Shown: positions 22,399 through 34,674 of the stretch, piece after piece
Numbering within the stretch: the stretch's first letter is position 1
How the letters are laid out: each line of letters starts with the position of its first letter
From: Areca catechu
Lineage: Eukaryota; Streptophyta; Magnoliopsida; Arecales; Arecaceae
Direction of reading: 5' to 3'
Assembly (NCBI GenBank): GCA_021397845.1
Contig: CM038046.1
Coordinates: forward strand, 5,003,001 to 5,067,000
DNA: 64,000 bases
Translations under genes and position numbers: made by a program
The notes under the pieces: generated by a model
Told to the model about the DNA's origin: nothing
Database searches by the model: none
Seen by the model: the letters and a program-made list of their open reading frames with translations, nothing else

Positions 22399-24200
22399 TA
22401 ATACGCCTTGTCGTAAAGTGATTGGAAATAATTAAACTAGTGTACTAATAATAAAAAGTGGTGAGACCGGATATTGAATCCACATGAACCTTAGACAATT
22501 ATTTCGAAAGTGAATTTAAAGGAAAATAGCAATGATTTGATAACTAAAAATTAAGCTAATACTAGCTAACTGAGATGAACAATAAAATAATAAAGATTCA
22601 AGTAAGAGAGAAAAGTTTTGAGATTTCAACTGGTTACTTGGCAGATAGTTGGTACTCTTCTTCTATGTGAGTAATCCATATACTACCTATCAAGATATAA
22701 TCTATTTGTGGAGATCATAATCCGTATCTACTAGATCACGGCCCGTTTTCCTGAAATATAAACTAATCAAGACAAGATGCATATAAGGTAAAAGAAATTA
22801 TATTTAAAGATAATCTATCCCCAAGAGTATGAACCGTATCCGTAGAGCATGGCTCGTCCCAAAAGTATAGATTATTCAAATAAAAAGCATATAACAAGAT
22901 TTAAAATTAAAACCAAATCTTTATTTTATAGGAGGACTACAAAAGATAAACAAAAATGAAAACACCGCCTATTATAAGCACTTCAAAAATTTTTCGAGAA
23001 GTGGAGATCTAGCCTTTCATGGAGAGATTTCTCATTGACATCTTCATCTTAGAACAAGACCTGGACAGTAGCTTGGAAGGGATGAAAGTGGAAATGGCGT
23101 GGAGAGGAGTGACGGGATTCTTGGTATGGGGAGGATGGACTTCCGAATGATTTTTGGGAAGATGAGGTGAAGGTGAGAACGTGGAAAAGGCTTGTGGCTA
23201 GCTAGAGGTTCTCCCCATTGATGGCATCCAGCCTCCCTTTTATAGACTTTGCTACATTTGCTTTCACAAATCTGCTCTGTTCCTTGTTCCATGTCATGCT
23301 CAGAAATGGCCTGGATCATTGGTCATCACTTCTTGACAGTTAGATTGCACGAAGGATCATGCTATGGTCATCAGACTTCCAATCGTTTGATGGCGCACAA
23401 AAGATCGAATCCATACTCTGTTCTCACCCGATCTACTCCGCATTTGTTTCCATTCATTCTGCAATCATCGAAGTCCAGTGCCTCAACCATTCTGCCCTCA
23501 GATCGCACTCAATTTTGACAGTTCCTTGAACAGCCAACTGCCTTTAGTTCAACAAGCCTCTGTTCCTAGCTGAGCTCCAACAATCCTAGCTACCTTCCCA
23601 CAAAATTTGATTTCATCATCTCTCTATTCTGCCTGCCTTTGTGCTAAACTCCAACAGCCGTGGACCGTTTTGTCTTCTTCTCTTGGTTCCACTAGCAAGG
23701 TCTCCATCTCTCCATGAATCCGGTGCCTTGTTCTAGTTGTTTCCCATGACCGTCGAAGTTCAGCATCCCAAATCTACTCTATTTCACCTGGATCTGATCC
23801 ACTTCAACACCCATTCCTCATCTGACTCCAACAGCTTGGAGATATTTTGCAACTCCTAGCATTCTGTCCGCGCATTCCAACGACTTCCCTTGTTCACACT
23901 ACATTCCATTGTTCCATGTGAGCTCCAACAACCACTGCCCACTCTCCCAGCCTGTAAAAACTCCATTTCCTACATATAAACCGAGTAAAAGTTTCATGGA
24001 CCGGTGGTTAATGCCTGATGGACCACTTCATGTGTTTGCTGGACCGCAAAGTTTCTTTCGGTATACCGTGATGCCCAACTACCTCTCATGCTAAGGTTCA
24101 TGTGATTGAAGGCTCCACGTGCTAAGCTGTGCTCATTGCAATTCCCATGAACCAGGCTTCCATGATTCCACGTGATTCCACATGTTGAGCTTAACATCCA
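22399..24200 (-). mobile_element. 5' LTR of the minus-strand gypsy element (copy B)
   Basis: It lies immediately upstream (minus sense) of the primer-binding site. The first ~645 bp match copy A at 9107-9755. A minus-strand TATA box (GTCTATAAAAGGGAGG, ~23229-23244) marks the LTR promoter. The outer end is uncertain and 24200 is an estimate. Short open frames inside are shadows. Confidence 0.55.
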
Positions 24201-24649
24201 AACACCCATTCTCGCTTTTAAATTAAATAAAGCCCATTCATATATCTAGGTGTCAAGAAGTTTGACATTTAAATAAAGCTCTTTTCAAATTAAATATTCT
24301 CACTTGTCTTCATGCAACGTTTCCATGCATGGGATTTTTATTAGTCGGCTCCACTTCATGCTTTCTTTCCTTCTAAATTTCAACATTTCCATTGACCAAA
24401 TGCCCAATTAGTTTGACCATTTGACCATCAAAACATCCAAAAGAAGCTTAATTCTTTCTTGGTCCCATTTGCTCAGTTCAGGCTAGTTTTGAGCATAACT
24501 AAACTTGGATAAATTGTATTCACTTGATTTTCTAATTACCTGCAAAGGTAGACCAAGAAGTATAAAATTATTATAAGTTAAAGATTAATTAAATAAAATT
24601 CATAATTTAAGTAACATAATTTAAGTATTTATCATAAAGTTTTGATTGG

Positions 24650-25001
24650 TTGATCTTGGAAAATCAATTGGATTATTTGTGAACATGAAAAACAAACATT
24701 TATATTGAGTTTTGGATTGTGAGCCCAGGATAAAACAATCTGGCTGTATTTTTGCGAAAATATAGTGGAAATTCCAAAAGGTTCTTGGATAGTGGACGTT
24801 GGAGCTGAGATTATTCCGAACCACTATAAATTTCGTGATATTTGTATGTAATTACTTCTCTATCTCAGCTCATTTATATTTTAATATTTGCACATATCAC
24901 ACTTCACTTGCTGACATCTTAACCGAGTTTTGAAAGGCACATAACTATTTTAATTTTTGAAAATCCAATTCACCTCTCTTAGATTGCCGGCCTGGACAAC
25001 A
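24650..25001 (+). mobile_element. 3' part of a Ty1/copia LTR
   Basis: It shares the motif order of the LTR at 7391-8755: GTGAGCCCAGGATAAAACAATCTGGC, then TTCCGAACCACTATAAATTT, then AATTCACCTCTCTTAGATTGCC...GGACAACA at the end. No primer-binding site follows at 25002. Confidence 0.5.
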
Positions 25002-25299
25002 AATAAGACACGGAAAGGTGCATAGATACAAGCAAAGATCTTTAGCCCAGGTAGAGGTGGACATCTCAGTGATCTCCAAGGGAGCTTCAAAGGTGAAGGG
25101 CATAGCATTGGCGATGGGGTTTGCACATGAAGTTGTCAGAGCATGCAGTGGCAGTAGGATCATGCAAATGGATCGTGCGGAGCTGCTTGTGGGCGTGAAG
25201 ATTGGTGGCACAGATGTGGTTCTCCCAAGTCTTGGAAGGTCGGGAGAAGAGTCATAGCGATGACTATAAGAGTCTAAGATCGATCTTGGATCCTAAAAC

Positions 25300-25700
25300 T
25301 AGGACCGGTTTGGTTCTAGGATGGAAGTTCGGCTTTTCACGGGCTTGAGATCTAGAATTTTGGATCTTGAGGGGCCTAATCCATGTTGAATCGATTTTGG
25401 ATCCAATTGGATGTGAGAGTGGATCATGTCATGGATGTACATACTTGGATGAGTGCTCTCCTAATTGGATTAGCCTTGGAAGAATTAGAGTTAGGTTAGG
25501 TTCATATGTTCTATTCATAATTGGATTAGAAGGGCCCTTTGGTCTATAAAAAGGCATACCATGTAATCTAATGTTTAAGGAAGAATCAATGTAACCTTAT
25601 TCTCCCTAAATCCCTCTCTTCCCTCTTTCCCTCTCTCCTCTCTCTTCTCACGATCCAAAGAGCATCACGCCACACAAAGAATCAATGCCAAAAAAAGGTA
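25300..25700 (+). mobile_element. LTR-like fragment with TATA box
   Basis: TATAAAAA at 25544-25551 is followed by a pyrimidine-rich CTCTCTTCCCTC stretch, similar to the U3/R structure of copia LTRs. There is no internal region and the boundaries are approximate. Confidence 0.3.
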
Positions 25701-28700
25701 TGCACTACGAAGAGATTAGTAGCAAGGTTTGATGCTACTAATTTGCCACACCAAAGATTCTCTCCCCGGTTATTTTGCGCGGTGATTTGAAGCAGCAAAG
25801 AGGCCTTCTTATCTAGAATCTTCACATTCAAAGGCTTATCCAAAGGAGTGCCCAAGAGTCCAAGACAAAGGGACTTCTTCATGCCAAAGATTGTAGCACT
25901 AGGGAATTAGTAGGTATTTTTGCACCAAGATTGGTTGTTCGTCCCAATCTATTTTTCATGCTATATTTTCAATAGCGGGAGGCACGTGAAAGAGCCCCTT
26001 TTGAAAAGGATTCTGCATCCAAAAGGGATTTGGAGGCATTATAAAGGTTGGGTACAAATTTGCTTGGCAGGTGGAGTTAGATTTGACCAAGGAGTCAATC
26101 TCACTAGGATTCCTTTGGTTGCTGGTGTCCAAACTTGTTTTGGCTATCCCCAGGATGTGGAGAGGTTAGTTTCTAGTCTGAAACTCATGGATCCATATAT
26201 TTAGGTGCTCAGGGAATCAAGTGGCTAGCAATTTGGAGGCCGATGCATGAAGTACTAGGCTGCAGAAAATTTCTGTACCTAGGTAAGATGTGAAGGGCTG
26301 CTAGGGTTTGGCATTTGTCTATCCAAATGACATCAGATCGTCGTGAAATTTTATGGAGGCATCTATTGCTGATCTCCAAAGGTCCATGCAAAGGTTGGCG
26401 GTCCTAATAGTTTCGAGGCTGCTTCCACTCCTGACTTAGCTACCTCTCCTTAGAGAGCTAGGTCCTTCATGAGGTGGCCCAGAACTGCATCATAGAAGGT
26501 AAAGAGCCACCCCTACATGTTCCTCGTACGGACTCACTAGTCACCAAGCGGAGCGGGTTCCCAAAGTTGCACCTACTACAGGCCCATTCGTTGCCTAACA
26601 CGAAGATGGGTTGCGGTGTTGGAACTGGATGATGAGTAAGTGACTGACACCCTTCCTCCAGCTCCATCCTCCGACTGGCGACAAGTGTAGCCCAATGGCT
26701 GGAAAGCCTACCATTTCCAATACCTCCCATACCAGGAGGGGCATCGACCAGCATGCCATGGATGTGGAGGTACTTTAGTTATATATACTAACTTTAGTCA
26801 TATATAATAGATTGGGCATGGGGATCAAACCCGAACCTGACCATTTATCACGTTGTTGGTCTTACTAATCCAAGCTTGATCCATTTATTACAAACTCTCA
26901 CCCAGTACCCATTTATTTTGAATTTTGTTTGGTTTGCTAGGTCAAGGCCAGAAACTGCCACTCCTAGTTTCTGCAATAAATCATAATTTTGCATTGGACT
27001 AAAGGCTAAAAATCAAGGTAACTCATAAGCTTTATCTGACCTTCCTGTGTTGCAGGCTATATGTGTACCATCAATTACAGTCTGTTGTTCATGTATAAAC
27101 ATAGGTTTACATCCCCTGGTGATTTTTATCATAATTATCAAGCTTATTGTGTGGTATATGTGCATACAAGCTGTCTTGGGTTAGTTTGTATGACAAATCA
27201 CTTGAAACTATGCAATATGCTTGTTAGATGACAATCAACATCATGTCCAGAATTTCATTTGATTCTAGATGTCTAAAGATTAGAGCAAAATTATGTTTTT
27301 GTTTAAAACACATTTATACAATGTGAATCAATTAAATTTGGTCTTTTGCTTGGAAGATGTTGAAACCGTACCAATCTTACCATACAAGTTGCAAATCTGT
27401 CAGAGACTAACATTTTTTTCATGCCTGTACTTGCTAAGTGTCATCATTGTATGACATGATAGGTGCTGTGTGCCAGTCCCTAACCGAGACATCCACAGTA
27501 CACAATTTTTTTCCTCTTAATTCTTAAAATTGTGGGTTCATGCTTGACAGGACCACCTTGCTAGATCACTATCCCTCTTCATGCTCCACTTCTCAAGTAG
27601 ATGATAGCTATGAGATTATTTTTCCACTACAAAATTTGGGGATGTCGAGTGACTTAGTGCATGCGGCCTATCTAAAAGCCTCAGTGTGTCTGCAACTAGT
27701 GACAGATATTCAGTTTTTATCTGATTGTCGAAGTTATTTCAATGCTTGTCTTTTATCAATCTTTATTAGCTCCTGGATATTACATTCAAGGATGTTCCCC
27801 ACTTTTCCTTTTCTAGCTTCCTCTCAAGTGATATTGCTCTTCCTGGCTGTTTTGTTTGGACTTGATCTTGGTTATTTTGGTTTTTGGCCCATTGATGCAT
27901 CTCATCTTTAACCTGCAAATGCAATGAAATTTTCTGAGTGTTAATTTCCCGACCTTCAGTATTTTTACTTCAAATGCATGTATTCACAAACTACATTTCT
28001 GAACCAACCCAACATATCAAATTGGGGGAAAACACTGGGCTTGCTACCGATTCCAGATATTTGACATGAAGTTAGAATTTTTTTTTTTTAATGTGTTGGA
28101 AAAAGTTGACCTCTGATTGTGTAAAGTTCTAGATTCCTTTCTTCTCGTAAGTTTGATATGTAAGCAATAATTGGAAATTCTTGTCCTTTAATCTTTCCTA
28201 CTGAAGGCTCTACCAACTTCAAGCTTTTCAGATTCCATTAACTTAGCTTTCCTCCATTTTTGCTCAAGGTTTCACCCTGGTTCTTCGAGACATGGCTTCA
28301 TGTCTTTGTTGCGTATCCTCATACCATCTTATTGAAATAATATATGTGGTGCTGTTTATTTAATGTTTCTTTTTTTAAGATAGTAGTTTCTTTTATTGTA
28401 ATGTGGACCAGTAACTTTATGATACCAAAATGTAAAAACTTAAAAATCTCCAGAATATGAGGCAGGAAGGTGGCTTTGGAAAGACCTGTAATCCACTTTA
28501 GAGGAAGACAGAATTGTCCTTAGTGTTTACTCTATTGTTACTGTAATTGTTTAGACTTTGCTTTGTAAAACAGTGAGGTGTCTCCTTGTACTTGACATGC
28601 AAATATGCCAACATAGAAATATTATATCATATTGGTTCATTAGATGTCCTATGTCGGGGGACATTATGTTGCAGTTTTTACAATGCATTGCATTAAGAGG

Positions 28701-30589
28701 ACCTTGTTTATTCAAGTTGAAAGGCAGTTTGGTAATTTTATCTTAGTTTGTACTTATTTTTCATGTTGCATAATTCATAGATTCTGTTGATTCTGAGAAT
28801 TCCTGGATATCAACATAAGAGCAGAGGAATTTAAAAATTTCTAGGCACAATTAAACCTTCAGCTCACGATTAGTGAGATATCTGTCAATCAACACGATCT
28901 TTTCCTCCCCACAAAAAATGATCTTTTCTGCAAGCTTTAATATGGAAAATTGCTCATTTCCAGTGCAGAAATGACCTCTCCTGGTGCAGCATTATAATAA
29001 ACCTAAACTCTTGTTTTTAACAAATATTTTTTTGTCTTTAACCCAACAAAAATTTCCGTGAGTAAGAAAACTCTGCAACCTCTTATAAATGCATCTAGGG
29101 TCCACTGTAGCTTTGATAATTTTTCCCCTTAACTTTTAACTAAAAGTCTGAAGGGCTGTGTGGTTGACAAGTTTTACCAAGACAGATTTATTAAAAACCA
29201 AAATGAATGTTTTTGTCTTAAATAGTTGTTTGGCTGTTTTCTATAAAGTTTGTTTTGCCAAGTCTGACAAGTCATAAGACGTGGTTGACAAGTTTTACCA
29301 GGAAATAGGTATCCCCCCGTTTGTCATAAAAGCTGTTTTACGGAGACTCATATTTCATGATTATCTGTTTATATGTGTGTGTGTGTGTGTTTATATATAT
29401 ATATGTATGTATAAAAACTCAGGCATTCAGCTAGCCCCTCAGAGTAGTACTGGATCCATGTCATGCTTTGCATTAATACTTGATAAAGACTACAATTATT
29501 ATGCATAAAAACTTCACAGTATCAAATTGCGGGTCTCACAAATGTTTCTACTTTTTACATCAAAAATGTACAATTCTGTTCTGGCCTTTGTATCACTGAT
29601 AAGTAGGTCTGCAAAAAAATAAGTAGCTTTGCAGCATCAAACAATCCATTCTGTTGGTCTGCTGTTCAAGATAAGCTATTGCCGTTGTCTTTTGAATCAC
29701 ATTTTAATGGTGGTAGTTGAGTGTTATTTCCTTTCCCTTTGATAGAATTTAGTTACGTTGCAAATGTTTTTGATAGTTGACTATTTTCAACAAGGGGACT
29801 TCGAACAAACATGGGCATTTAATGAACAAAATTCATCTTCCAGTTCTAGCTGAAGGAAAATGGTGTTGAATATTGCTACCCAGGAAGCCAACATTGAGGT
29901 GGGTCATGGTTAATGATCTATTGAGTTTGTAAGTGCATGTATTTTTGATGCAATATTGTGCTATTTCACATTCATTGTTTTATCTTTTTAATTATGCAAA
30001 GTAATTGAATATATGCTTGTGTTGTAGTGTTCTATATAGTTACTGAACCATCGAGTAGACAGTTTATTCCAGGTGTTACCGATGATCTACTTTTATGTTT
30101 TTCTTAATTTTATTTTTTTATTTTTTACTGATTGAAAGAAGCAACTATGAATAGAAGCAATATTTGGCAGGAGGAACCACCGATGTTTTCTACTCGTTCA
30201 GCTGTGAAAAGATGCAATTAGGGTTTGGAACTTTTGTGAAATGCAGGTCATGCAGTATATGGCCGGTTTATATTTTTGATGGACCTTGGACTTTCGTCTT
30301 GATCTCCTTGATCTCCCAAATGGAAGAATAAGGCCTGCTGGCTACAGTCATCAAATGGGATGGAAACATATGGATATAAATTATAATTATGTAAACCTAT
30401 AGTTTGTCTTTTGTTAATGCGGCAAGAATGGCTGAACCACATGCAAAAAAACATTTGTCCAAATCATGACGGGAGACCTGTTTAGGGGTGACCTAGTATA
30501 TCCATCACCAGCCAAAGAAAGTGAAGAAATGGTGCTTTTGATATTTTATTCAAGCTTAAAAATGATAATATCTAAGAACTGGAAAAAAA

Positions 30590-30630
<41 letters not shown>

Positions 30631-31320
30631 TGATGTTATTTGTCCAAAGTGTGCCTATGGTCCATTTCCAGCTAAAGTGCTTATTGCGGCATGCGTCCGG
30701 CTTGTCTTAGGGGGACCAAGTAGAAGAATCTCTGTAGTTCTTAAAAGAAGGTAGTTCCTAAAAGAAGGTTTAACGGGACAAATCGCATAAGACTTGTTGG
30801 GCTTAGACCACGCAATATTTTAAAGAAATTTAACCGGACCCACTCTTTAATGTCTGTTTTTTTATTTTTTTTCTTTAATGTCCCTAGGGAGCAAAATTAT
30901 ATTAAACTGAGCTGAAACAGTACATAGTATAGGATTTACAGCCAAAACAGTGTATACATGGTACAGGATTTACAACCAATTCATCGAGACTTAAAAAGGG
31001 ACGGATGATGACAGGAAACCGTGGCAAACGTTCCAGCAGCTAGGAACGGGGTGATACAGACATTTCATGTTAAACATTTACAAGTTTTGTATTCTATAGG
31101 TTAGAGGATTTTTTTTTTTTCTTTTCCCTGCTCTCTATGGTAGAGAAGCAGAGAAGAGGCCCCAAAATAGGCTTGGAGTCTGACATGGACACAAATCATG
31201 AAATCATTGACATTCATCTAAACTGAAGTTATGACCTGCATGCTGGATCGAAACAAGATAACAATAACATGCAGAGACTTTAATAGCAGAGACCATAAAA
31301 CACAGTACTGCCAATGTGGC
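25701..31320. other. Intergenic DNA, no gene seen
   Basis: This is ~5.6 kb of A/T-rich sequence with no recognisable protein motif in any frame. It holds a TG/TA microsatellite near 29376-29412 and an A-run plus GA run at 30584-30626. The last few hundred bases form the downstream flank of the PRR gene. Confidence 0.45.
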
Positions 31321-31326
31321 TTTATT
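31321..31326 (-). terminator. Candidate polyadenylation signal of the PRR gene
   Basis: Minus strand reads AATAAA about 255 nt after the stop codon, a normal 3' UTR distance. The cleavage site is not determined. Confidence 0.4.
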
Positions 31327-31518
31327 GATACAGCTGATAGCTACTCTTTCAAGGGTGACCAACATCCATATAGCAGTGATCAAAGTCATGCCACACACAT
31401 CTAGTCCTTTAATTTAGTATATTCTCACAACCTGGATCCCATGTTGCTGCCCATCAACGAGCTGCTCTCAACCAAGAAATTTCAAATACTGCCTTACTAA
31501 CACCCAGTACCCGAAACG

Positions 31519-31614
31519 ACTGCTTTGATAATGTCATCTGTCAGCTTCCTGGCCTTTGTTCTTGCACTGCTTTGATAATGTCATCTGTCAGCTTCCTGGC
31601 CTCTTTGTTCTTGC
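31519..31614 (-). repeat. ~48-bp tandem duplication over the PRR stop codon
   Basis: Two adjacent copies (31519-31565 and 31566-31614) contain CTGCTTTGATAATGTCATC and CAGCTTCCTGGCC. The copy nearer the CDS includes the last codons and stop. The other lies in the 3' UTR and is 2 bp shorter. Confidence 0.85.
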
Positions 31615-31688
31615 ACAGACTGTCGCACAAACTGTCCACGCACACGTGGCCGCTGCTCTGCAAGTCTCTTCCTGCTTTGGTAACGGAC
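31581..31688 (-). CDS. PRR37: PRR exon 8: second half of CCT domain and stop
   Basis: Starts after TTTTTCAG at VRYQSRKRLAEQRPRVRGQF, the conserved C-terminal half of CCT, and ends in a short glutamine-rich tail and TGA. Phase 0 at its acceptor. Confidence 0.93.
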   Translation of the reverse strand, partial: VRYQSRKRLAEQRPRVRGQFVRQSVQEQRGQEADR

Positions 31689-34639
31689 CTGAAAAACCAG
31701 AACCAATAAAAAGCCCAATTCCATCAAAATCTTCCAACAAAAGAAATAAAAGGAATAATGAAGACTATGATTGAAAGCTGGAACATCAAACATAATCTTC
31801 ATGAGCAGAAGGTTTTCTCCCAAAATTTTATAGACTAAAATATTGACGATGTCGAGTGGCAGATGTACTATGTACAAACCAGTACTGCTAGAAGACAATG
31901 TTTATACTGCCCTTCCATAAAATCTTGGGAGATCTTCAAATCTTAAATGGCCGGTATACTTGTATCAATTTACTGTTCTATTAAAAGACCAACCGTGGTA
32001 TCAATTTACTGTTCTATTAAAAGACCAACCGTGGTATCAATTTACTGTTCTATTAAAAGACCAACCGTGGTCTATCCAGGGAAAATTAAGTTATCTATTT
32101 AGCATGTATGCTTCACCACATTATTTTTATAACTACATTATTTTCATAACTATGAAATGTTCATGCTTCTTGAAATGAAATAATGAACATAGACATGCAA
32201 CCAATAGCAGTCTACCTTCTTTCCAAAGTTCCTTGTTTTCTTTTTCTGCCTAAATTTCTTCAAGGCAGCCTCTCTGTGTGCAAAACGGCTCTGATCCACT
32301 CCACTACCGCTCCTGCTACTACCCCAATTACCATCTCCATCCCTGCTCTTGTCTGCAATATCATTAGCAATCTCCATATCCATTCCTATGGCATTGACAG
32401 CTGTACTACTTCCATTTTGCCCATTGCTTCCATGATTGCTGCCTGAATTGCTCCCATTTATGCTATAATTAGCAACATTACCTTCCACTGGCCCGGCAAA
32501 CAAATTAGATGACCCACAATGTGGGGTAGCTGCTGCTATATTCTTGAGAGAAAAGTCATTATCTGGTGGTAGCTGCAGTTGTTGCTGCTTCTGTATGCTG
32601 TGAGTAACGTGATGATGATGATAATGATGATGATGATGCACTTCAACTTGACACTGGATCTCTCTTAGCTGTCCGATTGATCTAGCTGCTGTCATATCAT
32701 CAACTCTCTCTTGCATAACTTGCTGAGTACCAGAGGATTGAAACTGCATGGGACGGAAGGCAGTGGCAGGTTGGATATACTTGACTGCTGATGTGGCTGC
32801 TGTTTTTTCCTTGACTGCTACTGGTTTTGAAAAGACATTCTTCGTGGTGGAGCCCATGTCATTGTTGTTACTACCGACGTTAGAACCCTGCTTCAGAGGA
32901 GCAGCATTTGAATTTGATATCATGTTGTATGTAGATTCTGTCTTCACTGCCTCTGAGCTGTTATCAAGCATGGAACAGCTTCCTCCACATCCAGTAGGAG
33001 TTTGATTTGAAGTAGCAGAAGTATAGTACCTTGGACAAAAACAAAAATAGTCAGAATGCTATCCTTTCTGAAATAATGGTTGACAAATTAATGTTCTCAT
33101 ATAATTTATTTTTCGCACCTTGAGAATGCTGACAGATCTGAACGTCTCAGAACATTGCGGTTATCATGAGTGGCAGTTCTACCCTCTCCTGTTGATCTCG
33201 GCCTCTTCAAACTCAACTCAAGGGATGGTAACTCCATAAAGCAATCAGCAGTTACGTCTTTGCCTTTCATTATCTGGGAGATACCATTAGGTGGCTCCAT
33301 AAATCTGATTACTGGTTGTGCATCGTTGCTATCTGCGATTGCACCAATTAGATCAGCAACTTGGGTACTTGGTTCATCAGACACATTATTGCTATAAAGT
33401 CCCAATGCACCCTCATTTTTTGGGTTGCTTTCAGGCAATTCGTCCATACTTGTGCCTGTTAACTTGGTGGAAACCTGCTCAGTTGGATATGATTCATGTT
33501 GTATATCTGGATTCCTAGGAACTCCTATCTCCAAGTCTTTGCCCATGAAATCATCTGTAATACAGATTGTAAATTAACCAAAATGCTAAAATCCTGAATA
33601 CTTAGTTGAGATGAATGTTAAGATATAGTTGTCATACCAATAGGTTCATTTTGTCCTTCGCACTCTCCATTGGTATTCTTGGACACCCGATCATGACAGA
33701 ATGCTTTAGGCTTTGGGTAAATGACCTGTGCACGGGTACTATCAGGTGCACTGGCTAACTGATCTGATGGAGACATGCGTTGGGGGCCGTCCACCTCCAC
33801 TGCACGTTTTGTCCAGGAACTCTGCAAGTAATCAAAATGTTTTTAGGCATGTATGAGCATTTTTAGGAAACTTCTAACAAAAACAGAGGTACCAAAATAA
33901 ATCTTTTCCTCAATCAATTCGAATCATCAATATGGTTATTAATTAGATTTAGATGCATATTGACAAATCTTTGATTTTCATTGCCAGTGAGATCCTCATG
34001 AGGCTTCTATAAATATTATAATTTATCTTGTTTATACTTGAAAAATCTTTTAAAAAATGTCCATGCATATAGTTGGAATTTCTATCATATAATTTAGACC
34101 TAAGTATTATTTGACAGTATAATGATCACATAATTACCTTCCTAATAGTGACCATATAAGCTTCATTTCAGTCTACTTAGCTACTTATTCACCATCAATC
34201 TCTCACCCACACCCAAGTTCCTTGTAAAGAATTTACTGCCTGATTGTGACTGCATTCCCAAACAACCTGACTTGCTGACAGCCATTTTTTCTGTCATTAT
34301 CGACTACTTATGGTACATGCAAGATGCAGGTATTGTAAGTACCCACATCAAAATAAGGTTGCAGTGAAAAGTGACCATCTCTGAAATATTATATGTGAAA
34401 ATGAAGAGAGAGATGACAACAATATAGTGGTTGTCTGCTTGTGAGCCAGTTAGTTTTGAAAGGGATGAGGGGCTACATGGTTGTCCATGAATTTGTTCAC
34501 AACTGATAATCATAAAATCTGATACTGTCCAAAATATGTTTTGCAGGGGAGACACTCATTTTGAGGTCTCATAACTTGCTAATCTCTCCAAATCTGAAAA
34601 GCAATCAAACTAACATTTTGATGAAATTAATTTATCCTA

Positions 34640-34674
<35 letters not shown>

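Noticed and set aside
9107..24200. Treating copies A and B as the two LTRs of a single intact element
   Set aside because: Their similarity ends abruptly after ~645 bp, copy A has no matching outer half, and no pol lies between them apart from the inserted Tat element.
31960..32178. 72-codon plus frame containing three repeated peptides
   Set aside because: It is only the 36-bp intronic repeat read as protein. 36 is a multiple of three, which keeps the frame open by chance.
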